Below are positions 18,604 to 29,700 of a DNA stretch of 45,578 bases, piece by piece (position 1 is the first letter of the stretch; the number at the start of each line of letters is the position of its first letter). The notes under the pieces are model-generated. The model searched no databases, had not been told where the DNA came from, and saw only the letters and a program-made list of their open reading frames with translations. This DNA is from Enterobacteriaceae bacterium RIT714. Its GTDB lineage: Bacteria > Pseudomonadota > Gammaproteobacteria > Enterobacterales > Enterobacteriaceae. The stretch is taken from the NCBI GenBank assembly GCA_009668015.1, contig WJYB01000018.1, forward strand, positions 1 to 45,578, written 5' to 3'. A program made the position numbers and the translations under genes.

Positions 18604-18777
18604 ATGGCAAACCATCGTGGTGGGTCAGGTAATTTCGCTGAAGACCGTGACAGAGCATCAGAAGCAGGTCGTAAAGGTGGCCAGCAGAGCGGGGGTAACT
18701 TCAAGAATGACCCGCAGCGCGCATCTGAAGCTGGCAAAAAAGGGGGCAAAAACAGTCACGGGAGTAACAAGAATTAG
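18604..18777 (+). CDS. ymdF: Stress-induced KGG-repeat protein YmdF
   Basis: A 57-aa very hydrophilic protein rich in Gly, Ser, Lys and Asn. It contains two copies of the con-10/KGG motif, ASEAGRKGGQ at about residues 18-27 and ASEAGKKGGK at 40-49. The start ATG at 18604 follows GGAGGTTAGAG. In the family (YciG, YmdF) these small proteins are RpoS-controlled, and YciG is linked to swarming in E. coli; the molecular role is unknown. The position between wrbA and rut genes matches E. coli. Confidence 0.9.
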   Translation: MANHRGGSGNFAEDRDRASEAGRKGGQQSGGNFKNDPQRASEAGKKGGKNSHGSNKN

Positions 18778-18826
18778 CGTGTCACTTCCCCCCATTTCAG
18801 TGTTATATCCCTGAAATATCCCCCTG

Positions 18827-18851
18827 CCGCCGGTTCTCCCGGCGGTTTTTT
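18827..18851 (+). terminator. Intrinsic terminator of ymdF
   Basis: CCGCCGG, loop TTCTC, CCGGCGG, then six T residues: a classical Rho-independent terminator about 50 bp after the ymdF stop. Confidence 0.9.
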
Positions 18852-18921
18852 ATTGCGCCAACGTTGAACTGCCATCAAAGGCATCGCACACTAGCGGATT
18901 GTCTCTGGTCGTTGGTATCCC

Positions 18922-19827
18922 ATGTCTCTCTCTCGCTATGCCTTTTCGATAAAACCTCAGGAAGCGATTCTGATTTTAATCACCATGTTTTGGGGCGGAA
19001 CGTTTCTCGCTGTCCAGTACGCGGTCACTTTAAGCGATCCGTTTTTCTTCGTTGGGCTGCGCTTTGCCACTGCGGCTGTGGCGGTAGCGCTGATTTCCCT
19101 GAAAACGCTGCCTGGACTCACGCGTAAAGAGCTGCTGGCCGGAATGGCGATCGGCGTGTCGATTGCGATGGGCTATAGCCTGCAATCCTGGGGATTACAG
19201 ACCATCCCCAGCAGCAAATCGGCGTTTATCACCGCGATGTATGTGCCGCTAGTTCCGCTGTTGCAGTGGCTGTGTCTGGGCAGAATGCCGGGGCTGATGT
19301 CCTGCGTTGGTATCGTGCTGGCCTTTATCGGTCTGATCCTGCTTGCCGGTCCGGGTGACAACCTTCTGGCCATGGGGCCTGGAGAGATCATCACGCTTAT
19401 CGGTGCGGTGGCGATTGCAGCAGAGATTATTTTAATCAGCGCCTGGGCCGGGAAAGTCGACGTCAAGCGCGTGACCGTGGTCCAGTTGGCGACAGCATCG
19501 CTGGTGGCATTTGCGGCGATGGTTCCTGCGGGAGAATCTGTCCCGCCGATGTCCACGGGGCTGGTGGTGGTGGCGCTGGGTCTGGGTATTTTTAGCGCCA
19601 TTATTCAGGTGACGATGAACTGGGCGCAGCGCAGCGTTTCACCGACGCGCGCAACCGTCATCTACACCGGTGAACCGGTCTGGGCCGGTATTTTTGGCCG
19701 TCTGGCGGGCGAACGCCTGCCACTGCTGGCGCTATTAGGTGCGGCGTTTATCGTGCTGGGTGTGCTGGTCAGTGAGTTAAAGCTAAAAAAGAGACGTCGT
19801 GAAGCGGCCGATCTGACCCTCGAATAA
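18922..19827 (+). CDS. EamA/DMT-family transporter
   Basis: A 301-aa inner-membrane protein with about ten predicted helices in two EamA repeats (roughly residues 14-145 and 160-285). The first repeat starts with the common MFWGGTFLAVQYAV pattern and the second ends with RLAGERLPLLALLGAAFIVLGVLVSE, typical of drug/metabolite exporters. The ribosome binding site is weak (TTGGTATCCC). It is not part of the E. coli K-12 gene order between ymdF and rutG, so it is a lineage-specific insertion into the backbone. It converges with rutG. Substrate not predictable. Confidence 0.85.
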   Translation: MSLSRYAFSIKPQEAILILITMFWGGTFLAVQYAVTLSDPFFFVGLRFATAAVAVALISLKTLPGLTRKELLAGMAIGVSIAMGYSLQSWGLQTIPSSKSAFITAMYVPLVPLLQWLCLGRMPGLMSCVGIVLAFIGLILLAGPGDNLLAMGPGEIITLIGAVAIAAEIILISAWAGKVDVKRVTVVQLATASLVAFAAMVPAGESVPPMSTGLVVVALGLGIFSAIIQVTMNWAQRSVSPTRATVIYTGEPVWAGIFGRLAGERLPLLALLGAAFIVLGVLVSELKLKKRRREAADLTLE

Positions 19828-19876
19828 CGCGGTATGGCATCTGAAGCGCGGCCATTCACCCTGCCAGCGCTATCCT

Positions 19877-19910
19877 GTGCCGGGTAAGGCGACGCGCCAT
19901 TACCCGGCAC
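19877..19910. repeat. REP-like palindrome between EamA gene and rutG
   Basis: GTGCCGGGTAA and TTACCCGGCAC pair over 11 bp around a 12-nt centre rich in GGCG/CGCC. This is the form of an enterobacterial REP unit and it lies between two convergent genes, where it can also act as a terminator or mRNA-end stabiliser. Confidence 0.7.
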
Positions 19911-19920
19911 AAACCTTCTG

Positions 19921-21249
19921 TCAGGAATCCTGACGCACCACTTCAGCCTGAGTAACCTCAGCCGTGCGCCGGCTCAGCAGCGCATTCAGCAAAATTGCGC
20001 CAAAGGTCGCCGTGCCGATCCCTCCGAGCGTAAAGCCACCGATCCTCAGCGCAAAATCACCCGCCCCGAGCACCAGCGTGACAGCGACCATAATCAGATT
20101 GCCATTCTGGCTGAGATCCACACGGTTCTGCACCCAGATGCGTGCGCCTGCCACCGCAATCAATCCAAATACCACAATCGACGCGCCGCCGATCACCGGA
20201 GCCGGAATGGTGTGGATAAGCGCGCCGAATTTTGGCGAAAAGCCCAGCAGCAGGGCAATCACCGCTGCGGCGACAAACACCAGTGTGGAATACACTTTGG
20301 TGACGGCCATCACGCCGATATTCTCGGCATAGGTGGTGACGCCGCTACCGCCCACCGAGCCTGAAAGCATCGTCGCCAGCCCGTCACCGACAAAGGCACG
20401 GCCCATATAGGGGTCCATATTGCGCCCGGTCATTCCGGCGACGGCTTTCAGATGGCCTAAGTTCTCCGCAACCAGAATCACGGCGACCGGTGCAATCAGC
20501 ATGATGGCTTGTCCGCTAAACGTCGGAGAGGTGAAGTGGGGCAGACCAAACCAGGCAGCGCTCTGCACCAGCGTAAAATCCACCGGCTTGCCGAGCCCAA
20601 AAACGCTGGTTATCAGGGCATACAGCAGACATGCCGCAATCAGCCCGACCAGAATCAGCAGCCGTTGCATCATCCCCCGGGTGAAAACGGCCACCAGCCC
20701 AATGCACAGCACCGTCATCACCGCCATCCAGCTGTCAAAAGAGGAACCAGAGACGCCTTTGACCGCGATGGGCGCGAGGTTAAGGCCAATCGCCATCACC
20801 ACCGCGCCGGTGACGACCGGCGGCATCAGCCGTTCGATCCAGCGGGTGCCAATTTTCATGACCGCAAACCCGATCAGGGTATAGACCAACCCGCAGACGA
20901 TAATCCCCCCCAGCGCTACGCTCATATTGGGGTTGATCCCCTGGCCGCTAAAGCCCGTAGCGGCAATCACCACGCCGACGAAGGCCGCGCTCGAACCCAG
21001 ATAACTCGGCACTCGTCCGCCAGTGATAATAAAGAACAGCAGCGTCCCGATCCCCGACATCAGGATCGACAGATTGGGATCCAGCCCCATTAAAATGGGC
21101 ATCAGCACCGTTGCGCCAAACATGGCGACCGCGTGCTGAACGCCCATCACCGCCGTTTGGGCTAACGGAAGTCTCTCATCCGGCGCGACCACGCCGTCTT
21201 CAGTAGAGGTCGATTTCAACTGCCAGTGGGGAAAACCGAACATGGCCAT
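19921..21249 (-). CDS. rutG: Pyrimidine permease RutG (NCS2 family)
   Basis: A 442-aa NCS2 (nucleobase/ascorbate) transporter with about 14 membrane segments, proposed to import uracil or thymine for the Rut pathway. The NCS2 signature around MGVQHAVAMFGATVLMP (residues 35-51) and the substrate-site region SVGGSGVTTYAENIGVMAVTKV are present. Same length as E. coli RutG. Ribosome binding site AAGGAGACAGCTC precedes the ATG. It is the last gene of the rutABCDEFG operon, 21 bp after rutF. Confidence 0.95.
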   Translation of the reverse strand: MAMFGFPHWQLKSTSTEDGVVAPDERLPLAQTAVMGVQHAVAMFGATVLMPILMGLDPNLSILMSGIGTLLFFIITGGRVPSYLGSSAAFVGVVIAATGFSGQGINPNMSVALGGIIVCGLVYTLIGFAVMKIGTRWIERLMPPVVTGAVVMAIGLNLAPIAVKGVSGSSFDSWMAVMTVLCIGLVAVFTRGMMQRLLILVGLIAACLLYALITSVFGLGKPVDFTLVQSAAWFGLPHFTSPTFSGQAIMLIAPVAVILVAENLGHLKAVAGMTGRNMDPYMGRAFVGDGLATMLSGSVGGSGVTTYAENIGVMAVTKVYSTLVFVAAAVIALLLGFSPKFGALIHTIPAPVIGGASIVVFGLIAVAGARIWVQNRVDLSQNGNLIMVAVTLVLGAGDFALRIGGFTLGGIGTATFGAILLNALLSRRTAEVTQAEVVRQDS

Positions 21250-21270
21250 GAGCTGTCTCCTTAAGGAGGG

Positions 21271-21765
21271 TTAACAGGCGGGTCGCAGGAGTGCGTGATA
21301 GCCGCGGTCAAACCACACCAGTCCCTGCGGCGCGGGGTGGCGGGTAATCGAAACAATGTCGCAAAACAGAATATCGTGTGTCCCCACGCTCACCACCTGG
21401 CTGATGCGGCAGTCGAACGAGGCCAGCGCGTCTTCAAGGCGCGGACAACCCGTCACGCCTGGCTGCCAGCTGGCCGCGGCAAAACGTTCAGCCATCGGCG
21501 TTTTGCCGCCGAAGAGGTTGGACAAGGGTTCCTGACCTGCGCTGAGAGTGTTAACGCACAGAGTGCGGTTCTCGCTAAACGTGGGCCATACGGAGGCCCC
21601 GCGATTGAGGCACACCAGCAGCGTGGGGGGAGAGTCGGTCACGCTACACACCGCGCTGGCGGTAAAACCCGCCTGTCCGGCAGGGCCATCGGTGGTGATA
21701 ATATTGACCGCCGCGCCCACGCAGGCCATGGCATCACGAAAAAGTTGTTTATCCGGGTGGCTCAT
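21271..21765 (-). CDS. rutF: FMN reductase RutF
   Basis: A 164-aa flavin reductase of the HpaC-like split-barrel family that supplies reduced FMN to the RutA monooxygenase. The FMN-binding stretch [22 protein letters not shown] and the closing [12 protein letters not shown] motif are characteristic. Two ATGs stand together (21768 and 21765); the second has the better spacing from AAGGAGCG and gives the E. coli length, so I chose it. It starts 6-9 bp after the rutE stop. Confidence 0.94.
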   Translation of the reverse strand: MSHPDKQLFRDAMACVGAAVNIITTDGPAGQAGFTASAVCSVTDSPPTLLVCLNRGASVWPTFSENRTLCVNTLSAGQEPLSNLFGGKTPMAERFAAASWQPGVTGCPRLEDALASFDCRISQVVSVGTHDILFCDIVSITRHPAPQGLVWFDRGYHALLRPAC

Positions 21766-21774
21766 CATCGCTCC

Positions 21775-22365
21775 TTATGCCAGTCCGCAGGCGTCTTCAA
21801 AACTCAGACGCGGCAGTCGCCCGTAGAGTTTGCTGGCATCGCCATAGCCAATATTGATCAGCAGATTGCTCTTCAGGCTACTGCCGGTGAAAAAAGCGTC
21901 GTCCACGCGTTGTCGGTCAAAGCCCGACATCGGTCCGGTATCCAGCCCCAGCGCGCGACAGGCAAAAATCAGATATCCGGCCTGCAGCGAGCTGTTGCGA
22001 AAAGCGGTCTCCTGCGCAAGCTCTGGACTGGAGGTGAACCAGCTCCGCGCGTCGCCGTGAGGAAACAGTTCCGGCAAGCGTTCATAAAATTCGCTGTCCC
22101 AGGCGATAATCGCCGTGACGGGGGCCGCCAGCGTCTTCTCCAGATTACCGCCGGAGAGCGCCGGGCGAAGTTTCTCTTTGCCTTCGCGAGTGCGCACGAA
22201 CACTATTCTCGCGGGCGAACAGTTGGCAGATGTCGGTCCCCATTTCATCAGGTCATAAATCTCGCGCAGCGTCTCGTCGCTGACCGGCGTCTCTTGCCAG
22301 CCGTTGTGGGTCCGCGCTTCGGTAAACAGCGTTTTTATCGCACCGGGAGTGATCGCTTCGTTCAT
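21775..22365 (-). CDS. rutE: Malonic semialdehyde reductase RutE (nitroreductase family)
   Basis: A 196-aa nitroreductase-family flavoprotein thought to reduce malonic semialdehyde to 3-hydroxypropionate, the exported end product of the Rut pathway. The family pattern [19 protein letters not shown] (residues 33-51) forms part of the FMN site. The ATG at 22365 follows AAGGAGCGTTG; a TTG one codon earlier is less likely. It is spaced 9 bp after rutD. Confidence 0.94.
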   Translation of the reverse strand: MNEAITPGAIKTLFTEARTHNGWQETPVSDETLREIYDLMKWGPTSANCSPARIVFVRTREGKEKLRPALSGGNLEKTLAAPVTAIIAWDSEFYERLPELFPHGDARSWFTSSPELAQETAFRNSSLQAGYLIFACRALGLDTGPMSGFDRQRVDDAFFTGSSLKSNLLINIGYGDASKLYGRLPRLSFEDACGLA

Positions 22366-22374
22366 CAACGCTCC

Positions 22375-23175
22375 TTATAAAACGGTTTCGCGGCTATGCA
22401 GCAGGCTGGCAAGCCCGTTGAGCAGCAGCGGATTGAAGGTGTCAGGATCGGTGACGTTGCAGGCGTGTCCGCCCTGGCGTATCACCACTTTTTGGCTCAC
22501 GGGCAGTGCCGCATGAAGCTCGGTCGAACAGACGGCGGGAACCAGCAGATCGTCGGCGGAGCAGACAACCTGTACCGGACAGCGAATCCGCGCGACCTGA
22601 CGGCTGAAATCGGCCTGCTTCAGGGCCGTCAGCCTGCGCAGCAGATTGTTTTTTCCCTGGAAATGGGCAATAGCCAGCGCCTCTTCGGCCTCCATTCTTG
22701 GGGCCCGGGCCGCCATCCAGTCAGCGGGATAGAGGAATAACGGTTGCGCTTCCACCCAGGCCTGCGCGCCGCCTGCGTGCAGCAAACGTTCGCGGATTTG
22801 AAAGCAGCGGCGGGTATGTGCATTCAGCTTCAGCCAGCCGTTAACACACACCAGCGCGGTCACCGCCTGCGGGCGATTAACCGCCAGTTGCAGCCCCACC
22901 AGTGCTCCCAGCGCATGGCCGACCACGGCGAAACGGTCGATTCCCGCTTCGGCCAGCGCCAGAAACAGTTCGTCGGCCATCTGCGCCAGAGAGTAGCCCT
23001 CCGGCAGGTCGGCAGGGTTATTCCCGGTGCCGCGCTGGTCATAGCAGACGACCTGGTACTCCTGCTCCAGGACGGCAATCTGTGGCAGCCAGTAGCTGCC
23101 GCTTCCGCCCAGCCCGGCGATCAGTACCACAACCGGCGCATGCGGAAAGGGTGGCGGTGAAACTGATATTTTCAT
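22375..23175 (-). CDS. rutD: RutD, alpha/beta-hydrolase-fold protein (putative aminoacrylate hydrolase)
   Basis: A 266-aa alpha/beta-hydrolase-fold protein that speeds hydrolysis of aminoacrylate to malonic semialdehyde in the Rut pathway. The nucleophile-elbow position reads GHALGA, with Ala where a catalytic Ser would stand, as in E. coli RutD; a normal Ser-His-Asp mechanism is therefore not expected. The start [10 protein letters not shown] at 23175 aligns with E. coli RutD and gives the same length; the upstream open extension of 14 codons overlaps the end of rutC and has no family resemblance. It follows rutC by 7 bp. Confidence 0.93.
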   Translation of the reverse strand: MKISVSPPPFPHAPVVVLIAGLGGSGSYWLPQIAVLEQEYQVVCYDQRGTGNNPADLPEGYSLAQMADELFLALAEAGIDRFAVVGHALGALVGLQLAVNRPQAVTALVCVNGWLKLNAHTRRCFQIRERLLHAGGAQAWVEAQPLFLYPADWMAARAPRMEAEEALAIAHFQGKNNLLRRLTALKQADFSRQVARIRCPVQVVCSADDLLVPAVCSTELHAALPVSQKVVIRQGGHACNVTDPDTFNPLLLNGLASLLHSRETVL

Positions 23176-23182
23176 GGCAACC

Positions 23183-23569
23183 TCACTTCGCGATATGTGC
23201 GACGGTGGCGATCTCAACCAGAGCTTCTGGCTTCACCAGCCCGCACTGAATACAAAAACGCGCGGGTTTATCACCGGGGAAAAACTCCGCGTAGATCTCG
23301 TTAATCGCGGCGTAGTTTTTCCAGTCGGTGATAAAGATGCTGTTGAAGGTCACGTCTTCCATCGTGCCACCCGCCGTTTCGATAACGCTCCTGATGGTTT
23401 CGAGAACATGGCGGGTTTGCGCCTTTGGGTCATCGGGGTAGACCACGTTATTGTGCTTATCGAATGGCAGCGTGCCGGAGACATACACCACGCCATCGGC
23501 GAGCGTGCCGGGCACAAAAGGGGCAATCGGCGTGCTGGTGCCAGCGGGAATGATCACGGATTTCGGCAT
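23183..23569 (-). CDS. rutC: 3-aminoacrylate deaminase RutC (RidA family)
   Basis: A 128-aa YjgF/YER057c/UK114 (RidA) family protein. In the Rut pathway it converts 3-aminoacrylate or its peroxy form towards malonic semialdehyde. The hallmark segments are present: [10 protein letters not shown] near residues 28-37, a central Arg region, and the C-terminal [18 protein letters not shown]. Same length as E. coli RutC. The start has AGGAGAAACTGC upstream, and rutB ends 10 bp earlier. Confidence 0.95.
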   Translation of the reverse strand: MPKSVIIPAGTSTPIAPFVPGTLADGVVYVSGTLPFDKHNNVVYPDDPKAQTRHVLETIRSVIETAGGTMEDVTFNSIFITDWKNYAAINEIYAEFFPGDKPARFCIQCGLVKPEALVEIATVAHIAK

Positions 23570-23579
23570 GCAGTTTCTC

Positions 23580-25363
<1,784 letters not shown>

Positions 25364-25453
25364 CACGAACCTCTCTTCATCACAATGTGTGGGGTGAAAG
25401 TCAGACGTGGCGCTGCATCCTGCATTTCCTGTTCAGCCTCGTGAAGTCGGTTT

Positions 25454-25469
25454 TGCAAAGGTGATGCCA
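25454..25469 (-). promoter_or_regulatory. Sigma-54 promoter of the rut operon
   Basis: On the minus strand TGGCATCACCTTTGCA fits the -24/-12 consensus TGGCAYRNNNNTTGCA, with GG and GC separated by exactly 10 bp. It lies 90 bp before rutA and agrees with the known nitrogen control (NtrC) of rut in E. coli. Confidence 0.75.
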
Positions 25470-25532
25470 GTTTTGAAAACTTCATTGTTATTAATGTGTT
25501 AATTAATGGTTGTTGAAAATGGCATGAAAAAG

Positions 25533-25548
25533 TGGACTAAACGGTCAA
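25533..25548. promoter_or_regulatory. RutR operator candidate
   Basis: TGGACTAAACGGTCAA matches the RutR consensus TTGACCANNTGGTCAA at 11 of 14 specified positions and keeps the dyad. It stands between rutA and rutR, where RutR is known to repress rut in the absence of uracil. Confidence 0.6.
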
Positions 25549-25554
25549 AAGCAA

Positions 25555-25592
25555 TGCACAGAAAGCAGGCAGTTATGCGCGATTGAGGTGCA
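25555..25592. promoter_or_regulatory. Possible NtrC enhancer pair
   Basis: TGCGCGATTGAGGTGCA (25576-25592) keeps the TGC...GGTGCA dyad of NtrC sites (TGCACCN5GGTGCA) with two changes in one arm. A weaker copy, TGCACAGAAAGCAGGCA, starts at 25555, 21 bp or two helical turns away. Both are about 100 bp upstream of the sigma-54 promoter. Confidence 0.45.
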
Positions 25593-25653
25593 GAAGGTCG
25601 TGAGAAGCGAGGGGTTTTGCTATGCTGATGGCACATCAACAAGGAGAGCGCGC

Positions 25654-26292
25654 ATGACACAAGGTGCAGTGCAAACACCAGGTAAACGGTCGCGGGCGGT
25701 GAGCGCCAAAAAGCAGGCCATTTTGCAAGCCGCACTGGAGACGTTTTCGCAGTTCGGCATTCACGGCACGCGCCTGGAGCAGGTGGCGGAGCTGTCCGGC
25801 GTATCGAAAACCAATTTGCTCTATTACTACCCGTCCAAAGAAGCGCTCTATGTTGCAGTGTTGCAGCAAATTCTGGATATCTGGCTGGCGCCCTTAAAGG
25901 CGTTTCGCGAAGAGCTGACGCCGCTTCTGGCGATAAAAGAGTACATCCGCCTCAAGCTGGAAGTCTCCCGCGACTATCCGCAGGCCTCAAAGCTGTTCTG
26001 TCTGGAGATGCTGCAGGGTGCGCCGCTATTGCAGGCAGAATTGACGGGGGATCTCAAGCTGCTCATTGATGAGAAGTCGGCGATTATTGCCGGCTGGGTC
26101 GCAAGCGGCAAACTGGCGCCGGTAGACCCGCATCACCTGATTTTTATGATCTGGGCTTCAACCCAACACTATGCCGACTTTGCCAGCCAGGTTGAGGCGG
26201 TAACCGGAAAAACGCTTCAGGATGAGGCGTTTTTCCAGAGTGCGGTCGATAACGTGCAACGGATGATTATCGAAGGGATACGTCTGCGTTAA
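25654..26292 (+). CDS. rutR: HTH-type repressor RutR (TetR family)
   Basis: A 212-aa TetR-family regulator that represses rutABCDEFG and releases DNA when uracil or thymine binds. The N-terminal HTH runs over residues 18-65 (ILQAALETFSQFG ... GVSKTNLLYYYPSKEALY). The C-terminal ligand domain contains the WASTQHYADF signature. The ATG at 25654 follows AAGGAGAGCGCGC and gives the E. coli length; the frame extends upstream without homology. It is divergent from rutA and its stop overlaps the end of the convergent lprI-like gene. Confidence 0.96.
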   Translation: MTQGAVQTPGKRSRAVSAKKQAILQAALETFSQFGIHGTRLEQVAELSGVSKTNLLYYYPSKEALYVAVLQQILDIWLAPLKAFREELTPLLAIKEYIRLKLEVSRDYPQASKLFCLEMLQGAPLLQAELTGDLKLLIDEKSAIIAGWVASGKLAPVDPHHLIFMIWASTQHYADFASQVEAVTGKTLQDEAFFQSAVDNVQRMIIEGIRLR

Positions 26293-26684
26293 TTCGCCGG
26301 GGGAAGGGGGCAGCTTAAATCGCCCTCTTCACACTGCATCAGCGAGGCGAGGAAGGCTTCGCGTTCGGCGGTTTTTTCCGTCATGCACTGATTAATGATC
26401 ATTGGCTGTATGCTGCCGCCTTCGGTGCCGGATCCGGCAAAGGCGCAGTCGGCATCACGCAACGCTATCCACGCCTGCTGGGCCTTTTTCAGCAAATCAC
26501 GCTGGGGCGCGGCAGCGCGCTTCATGGCGGCCTGGTAAGTCTGATTCAGTTTTTTATCTGCCGCCTGATATTGCTGCGCGGTGCAGGTGTTCAGATCGGT
26601 CTGGGTCGTCGCACTGGCGCATTCATCCGCCAGCGCGCTGGCACTGAGCAGCAAAGCCGCTCCCGCTATAAATACTTTTTTCAT
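26289..26684 (-). CDS. LprI-like (DUF1311) periplasmic protein
   Basis: A 131-aa secreted protein with a clear signal peptide (MKKVFIAGAALLLSASALA before DEC). The mature part has the DUF1311/LprI pattern: Cys at the start, LNTCTAQQYQAADKKLNQTY, and QQAWIALRDADCAF. Members of this family include lysozyme inhibitor LprI of mycobacteria, but the role in enterobacteria is not established. Cysteines in the mature chain are likely paired as disulfides. The gene lies between putA and rutR and converges on rutR with a 4-bp overlap of the ends. Confidence 0.8.
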   Translation of the reverse strand: MKKVFIAGAALLLSASALADECASATTQTDLNTCTAQQYQAADKKLNQTYQAAMKRAAAPQRDLLKKAQQAWIALRDADCAFAGSGTEGGSIQPMIINQCMTEKTAEREAFLASLMQCEEGDLSCPLPPAN

Positions 26685-26698
26685 TGTCTCACCATATC

Positions 26699-26726
26699 AA
26701 TAAGGCTCCGTCTCCGGAGCCTTATT
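26699..26726. terminator. Terminator after putA
   Basis: AATAAGGCTCCG and CGGAGCCTTATT form a perfect 12-bp stem with a 4-nt loop in the 51-bp gap between the putA stop and the start of the LprI-like gene. The arms end in TTATT, giving short U-rich tails in either direction. Confidence 0.75.
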
Positions 26727-26735
26727 ATCACAGCG

Positions 26736-29700
26736 TTAGCCGATTGTCATCAGACTGGCGTTTCCGCCAGCGGCGGCAGTGTTGACGCTAAGAGAGTGCT
26801 CAACGTACAGCCTCTCCAGCAGCAGGTTAGTTTCGCCGCGGGCAAAACCTTGCACCGAAACGATCGCCCCGTCGCGAGCGGCAACCTGCTCGCACAGCTC
26901 ACGCAGCTGATCGGAATCGCCGTGGTAAATCACGGCGTCGAAGGTCTGCGTGGTGATCACATCCCGTTTCGCAAAGTGGATGCGTGCCGCGACCTCTTTC
27001 GGCAGCTGTTTAGCCAGATCGCGATGCAGACCATCTTCCGGCCACAGCACTTCGCAACCGGTGGCTGTTGCCGCTGCCAGCTGGATCAGCGCATCCTGTT
27101 CGTTATCCGCTACGCACAATACGCGCTCGCGCGGCATCAGCGTCCAGGTGTTGCGCTCGCCGGTAGGACCCGGCAGCAGACGCTGCGTACCTGCCTGCGC
27201 CTGTTCACCATACTGCTGGCAAAGAGCGTGTAATTCAGGGCGTTTTTCAGCCCACTTCGCCAGCGCCTCAAGCGGTTGGGTCAGTACGGTTTTCAACTGC
27301 GCATCCACCGGATAGTCTGCATCCTGACGCGCCAGGGTCATGCTGAGGGCATTTTCCGGGCGGTTCGCCAGCAGACGATACAGATAGAGAGGACCACCGG
27401 CCTTCGGACCGGTTCCTGATAATCCCTCGCCACCGAACGGTTGCACGCCGACCACCGCACCAACCATATTCCGGTTCACGTACAGGTTGCCCACTTTTGC
27501 GCTGCCCGTCACCTGAGCGATGGTTTCATCAATACGGGTATGCACGCCAAGCGTTAATCCATAACCGGAGGCGTTAATCTGTTCGACCAGCGCCTCAAGA
27601 TTGTTGCGGCTGTAACGCACCACGTGCAGCACCGGACCAAAGACCTCTTTTTTCAGCTCGTCAAAGCTGGTGAGTTCAATCAGGGTCGGGGCAATAAACG
27701 TACCGCTGTTCCATTCGCGGGCGTCTTCACTGTTCTCGCGTACGGCCTGGAAGACCGGACGGCCTTTGGCGCGCATCGCCTGAATGTGCTGTTCTATGTT
27801 GGCTTTTGCTTCGGCGTCAATCACCGGCCCGATATCGGTCGTCAGACGCCCCGGGTTGCCCATGCGACATTCCGCCATCGCGCCGCGCAGCATTTTCAGG
27901 GTATGGTCGGCGATATCTTCCTGCAGGCAGAGCACGCGCAGGGCGGAGCAGCGCTGCCCGGCGCTGTCGAAGGCCGAGGCCAGCACATCCACCACCACCT
28001 GTTCGGTGAGCGCAGAGGAGTCAACGATCATCGCGTTCATCCCGCCCGTTTCGGCGATCAGCGGCGTCGGACGCCCCTGCGGATCAAGGCGCGTCGCGAT
28101 GTTGCGTTGCAGCAGGGTGGCAACTTCGGTTGAGCCGGTAAACATCACGCCGCGCACGCGGTTGTCGGAGGTCAGCGCCGCGCCGACGGTTTCACCGCGT
28201 CCCGGCAGGAGCTGCACCACGCCTGCCGGCACACCGGCTTCGAGCAAGATCTGGATGCCCTGAGCGGCAATCAGCGGCGTCTGTTCAGCGGGTTTCGCCA
28301 GCACGCTGTTACCAGCGGCCAGCGCGGCAGCAATCTGGCCGGTAAAGATGGCCAGCGGGAAGTTCCACGGGCTGATACAGACCACCGGCCCCAGCGGACG
28401 GTGGGTTTCATTGGCAAAGTCGTTGCGTACCTGACCGGCGTAGTAGTGCAGGAAATCGACCGCTTCACGCACTTCGGCGATAGCGTTGCTGAAGGTTTTC
28501 CCCGCTTCGCGTACCAGAATGCCAATCAGCTGCTGCATCTGATCTTCCATCAGAATGGCCGCACGTTCGAGGATCGCGGCGCGCTCCTGCGGCGGGGTGG
28601 CAAACCAGATTGGCGCGTTGTTCACGGCATTTTCCAGCGCCAGTTCGACCTCCTGAGCGGTGGCTTCGCGAGCAAAACCGACGATATCTTTCGGTTCTGC
28701 CGGGTTAATCACCGGCTGCATGTCGCCTGCTTCGACGGGCTGTTCAAGTATCGGTTTGGCCTGCCATTTTTGCAGGGCGCTGTTAAGCAGAGCCGAAGAG
28801 AGCGACGCCAGACGATGTTCGTTTGCCAGATCCAGCCCCGCAGAGTTGATGCGATCGTGACCATAGAGTTCGCGCGGCAGGGCGATCTTCGGATGCGGCA
28901 GGCCGATCTGGCCTTCCTGCGCGGCCATTTTTTCGACCTCCTGCACCGGATCGGCAACCAGTTCATCGATCGGCAGGGTGGTATCGGCAATCCGGTTCAC
29001 GAAGGAGGTGTTCGCGCCGTTTTCCAGCAGACGACGCACCAGATAGGCCAGCAGCGTTTCATGGGTGCCGACCGGGGCATAAATACGGCACGGTCGATTC
29101 AGTTTGCCGTCAGCGACTTTGCCGGTGACTTGCTCATACAGCGGTTCGCCCATGCCGTGCAGGCACTGGAATTCGTACTGGCCCGGGTAGTAGTTTTGCC
29201 CGGCCAGGCTGTAGATCGCCGCCAGCGTATGGGCGTTGTGGGTGGCGAACTGCGGATAAATCAGGTTCGGCACGCCGAGCAGTTTTTTCGCGCAGGCAAG
29301 ATAAGAGACGTCGGTGTAAACCTTGCGGGTGTACACCGGATACCCTTCCAGACCGTCCATTTGCGCACGTTTGATTTCGCTGTCCCAGTACGCGCCTTTC
29401 ACCAGACGAATCATCAGGCGACGGCGGCTGCGTGAAGCCAGGTCAATCAGATAATCAATCACAAACGGGCAGCGTTTCTGATAGGCCTGAATGACAAAGC
29501 CGATCCCGTTCCAGCCTGCCAGCTCCGGCTCAAAGCACAGTTTTTCCAGCAGATCGAGGGAGATCTCCAGACGGTCGGCCTCTTCGGCGTCGATGTTAAT
29601 CCCAATGTCATACTGGCGTGCCAGCAGGGTGAGCGATTTCAGACGCGGGTACAGCTCGTCCATCACGCGGTCATATTGCGCGCGGCTGTAGCGCGGATGC

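Noticed and set aside
21295..22380. 361-codon plus-strand open frame antisense to rutF and rutE
   Set aside because: Shadow frame; it spans two real genes and their junction and has no ribosome binding site or protein-like composition.
28401..29435. Long plus-strand open frame (344 codons) antisense to putA
   Set aside because: Shadow of a high-GC coding sequence; putA is full length and conserved, and the antisense product has no recognisable domain.
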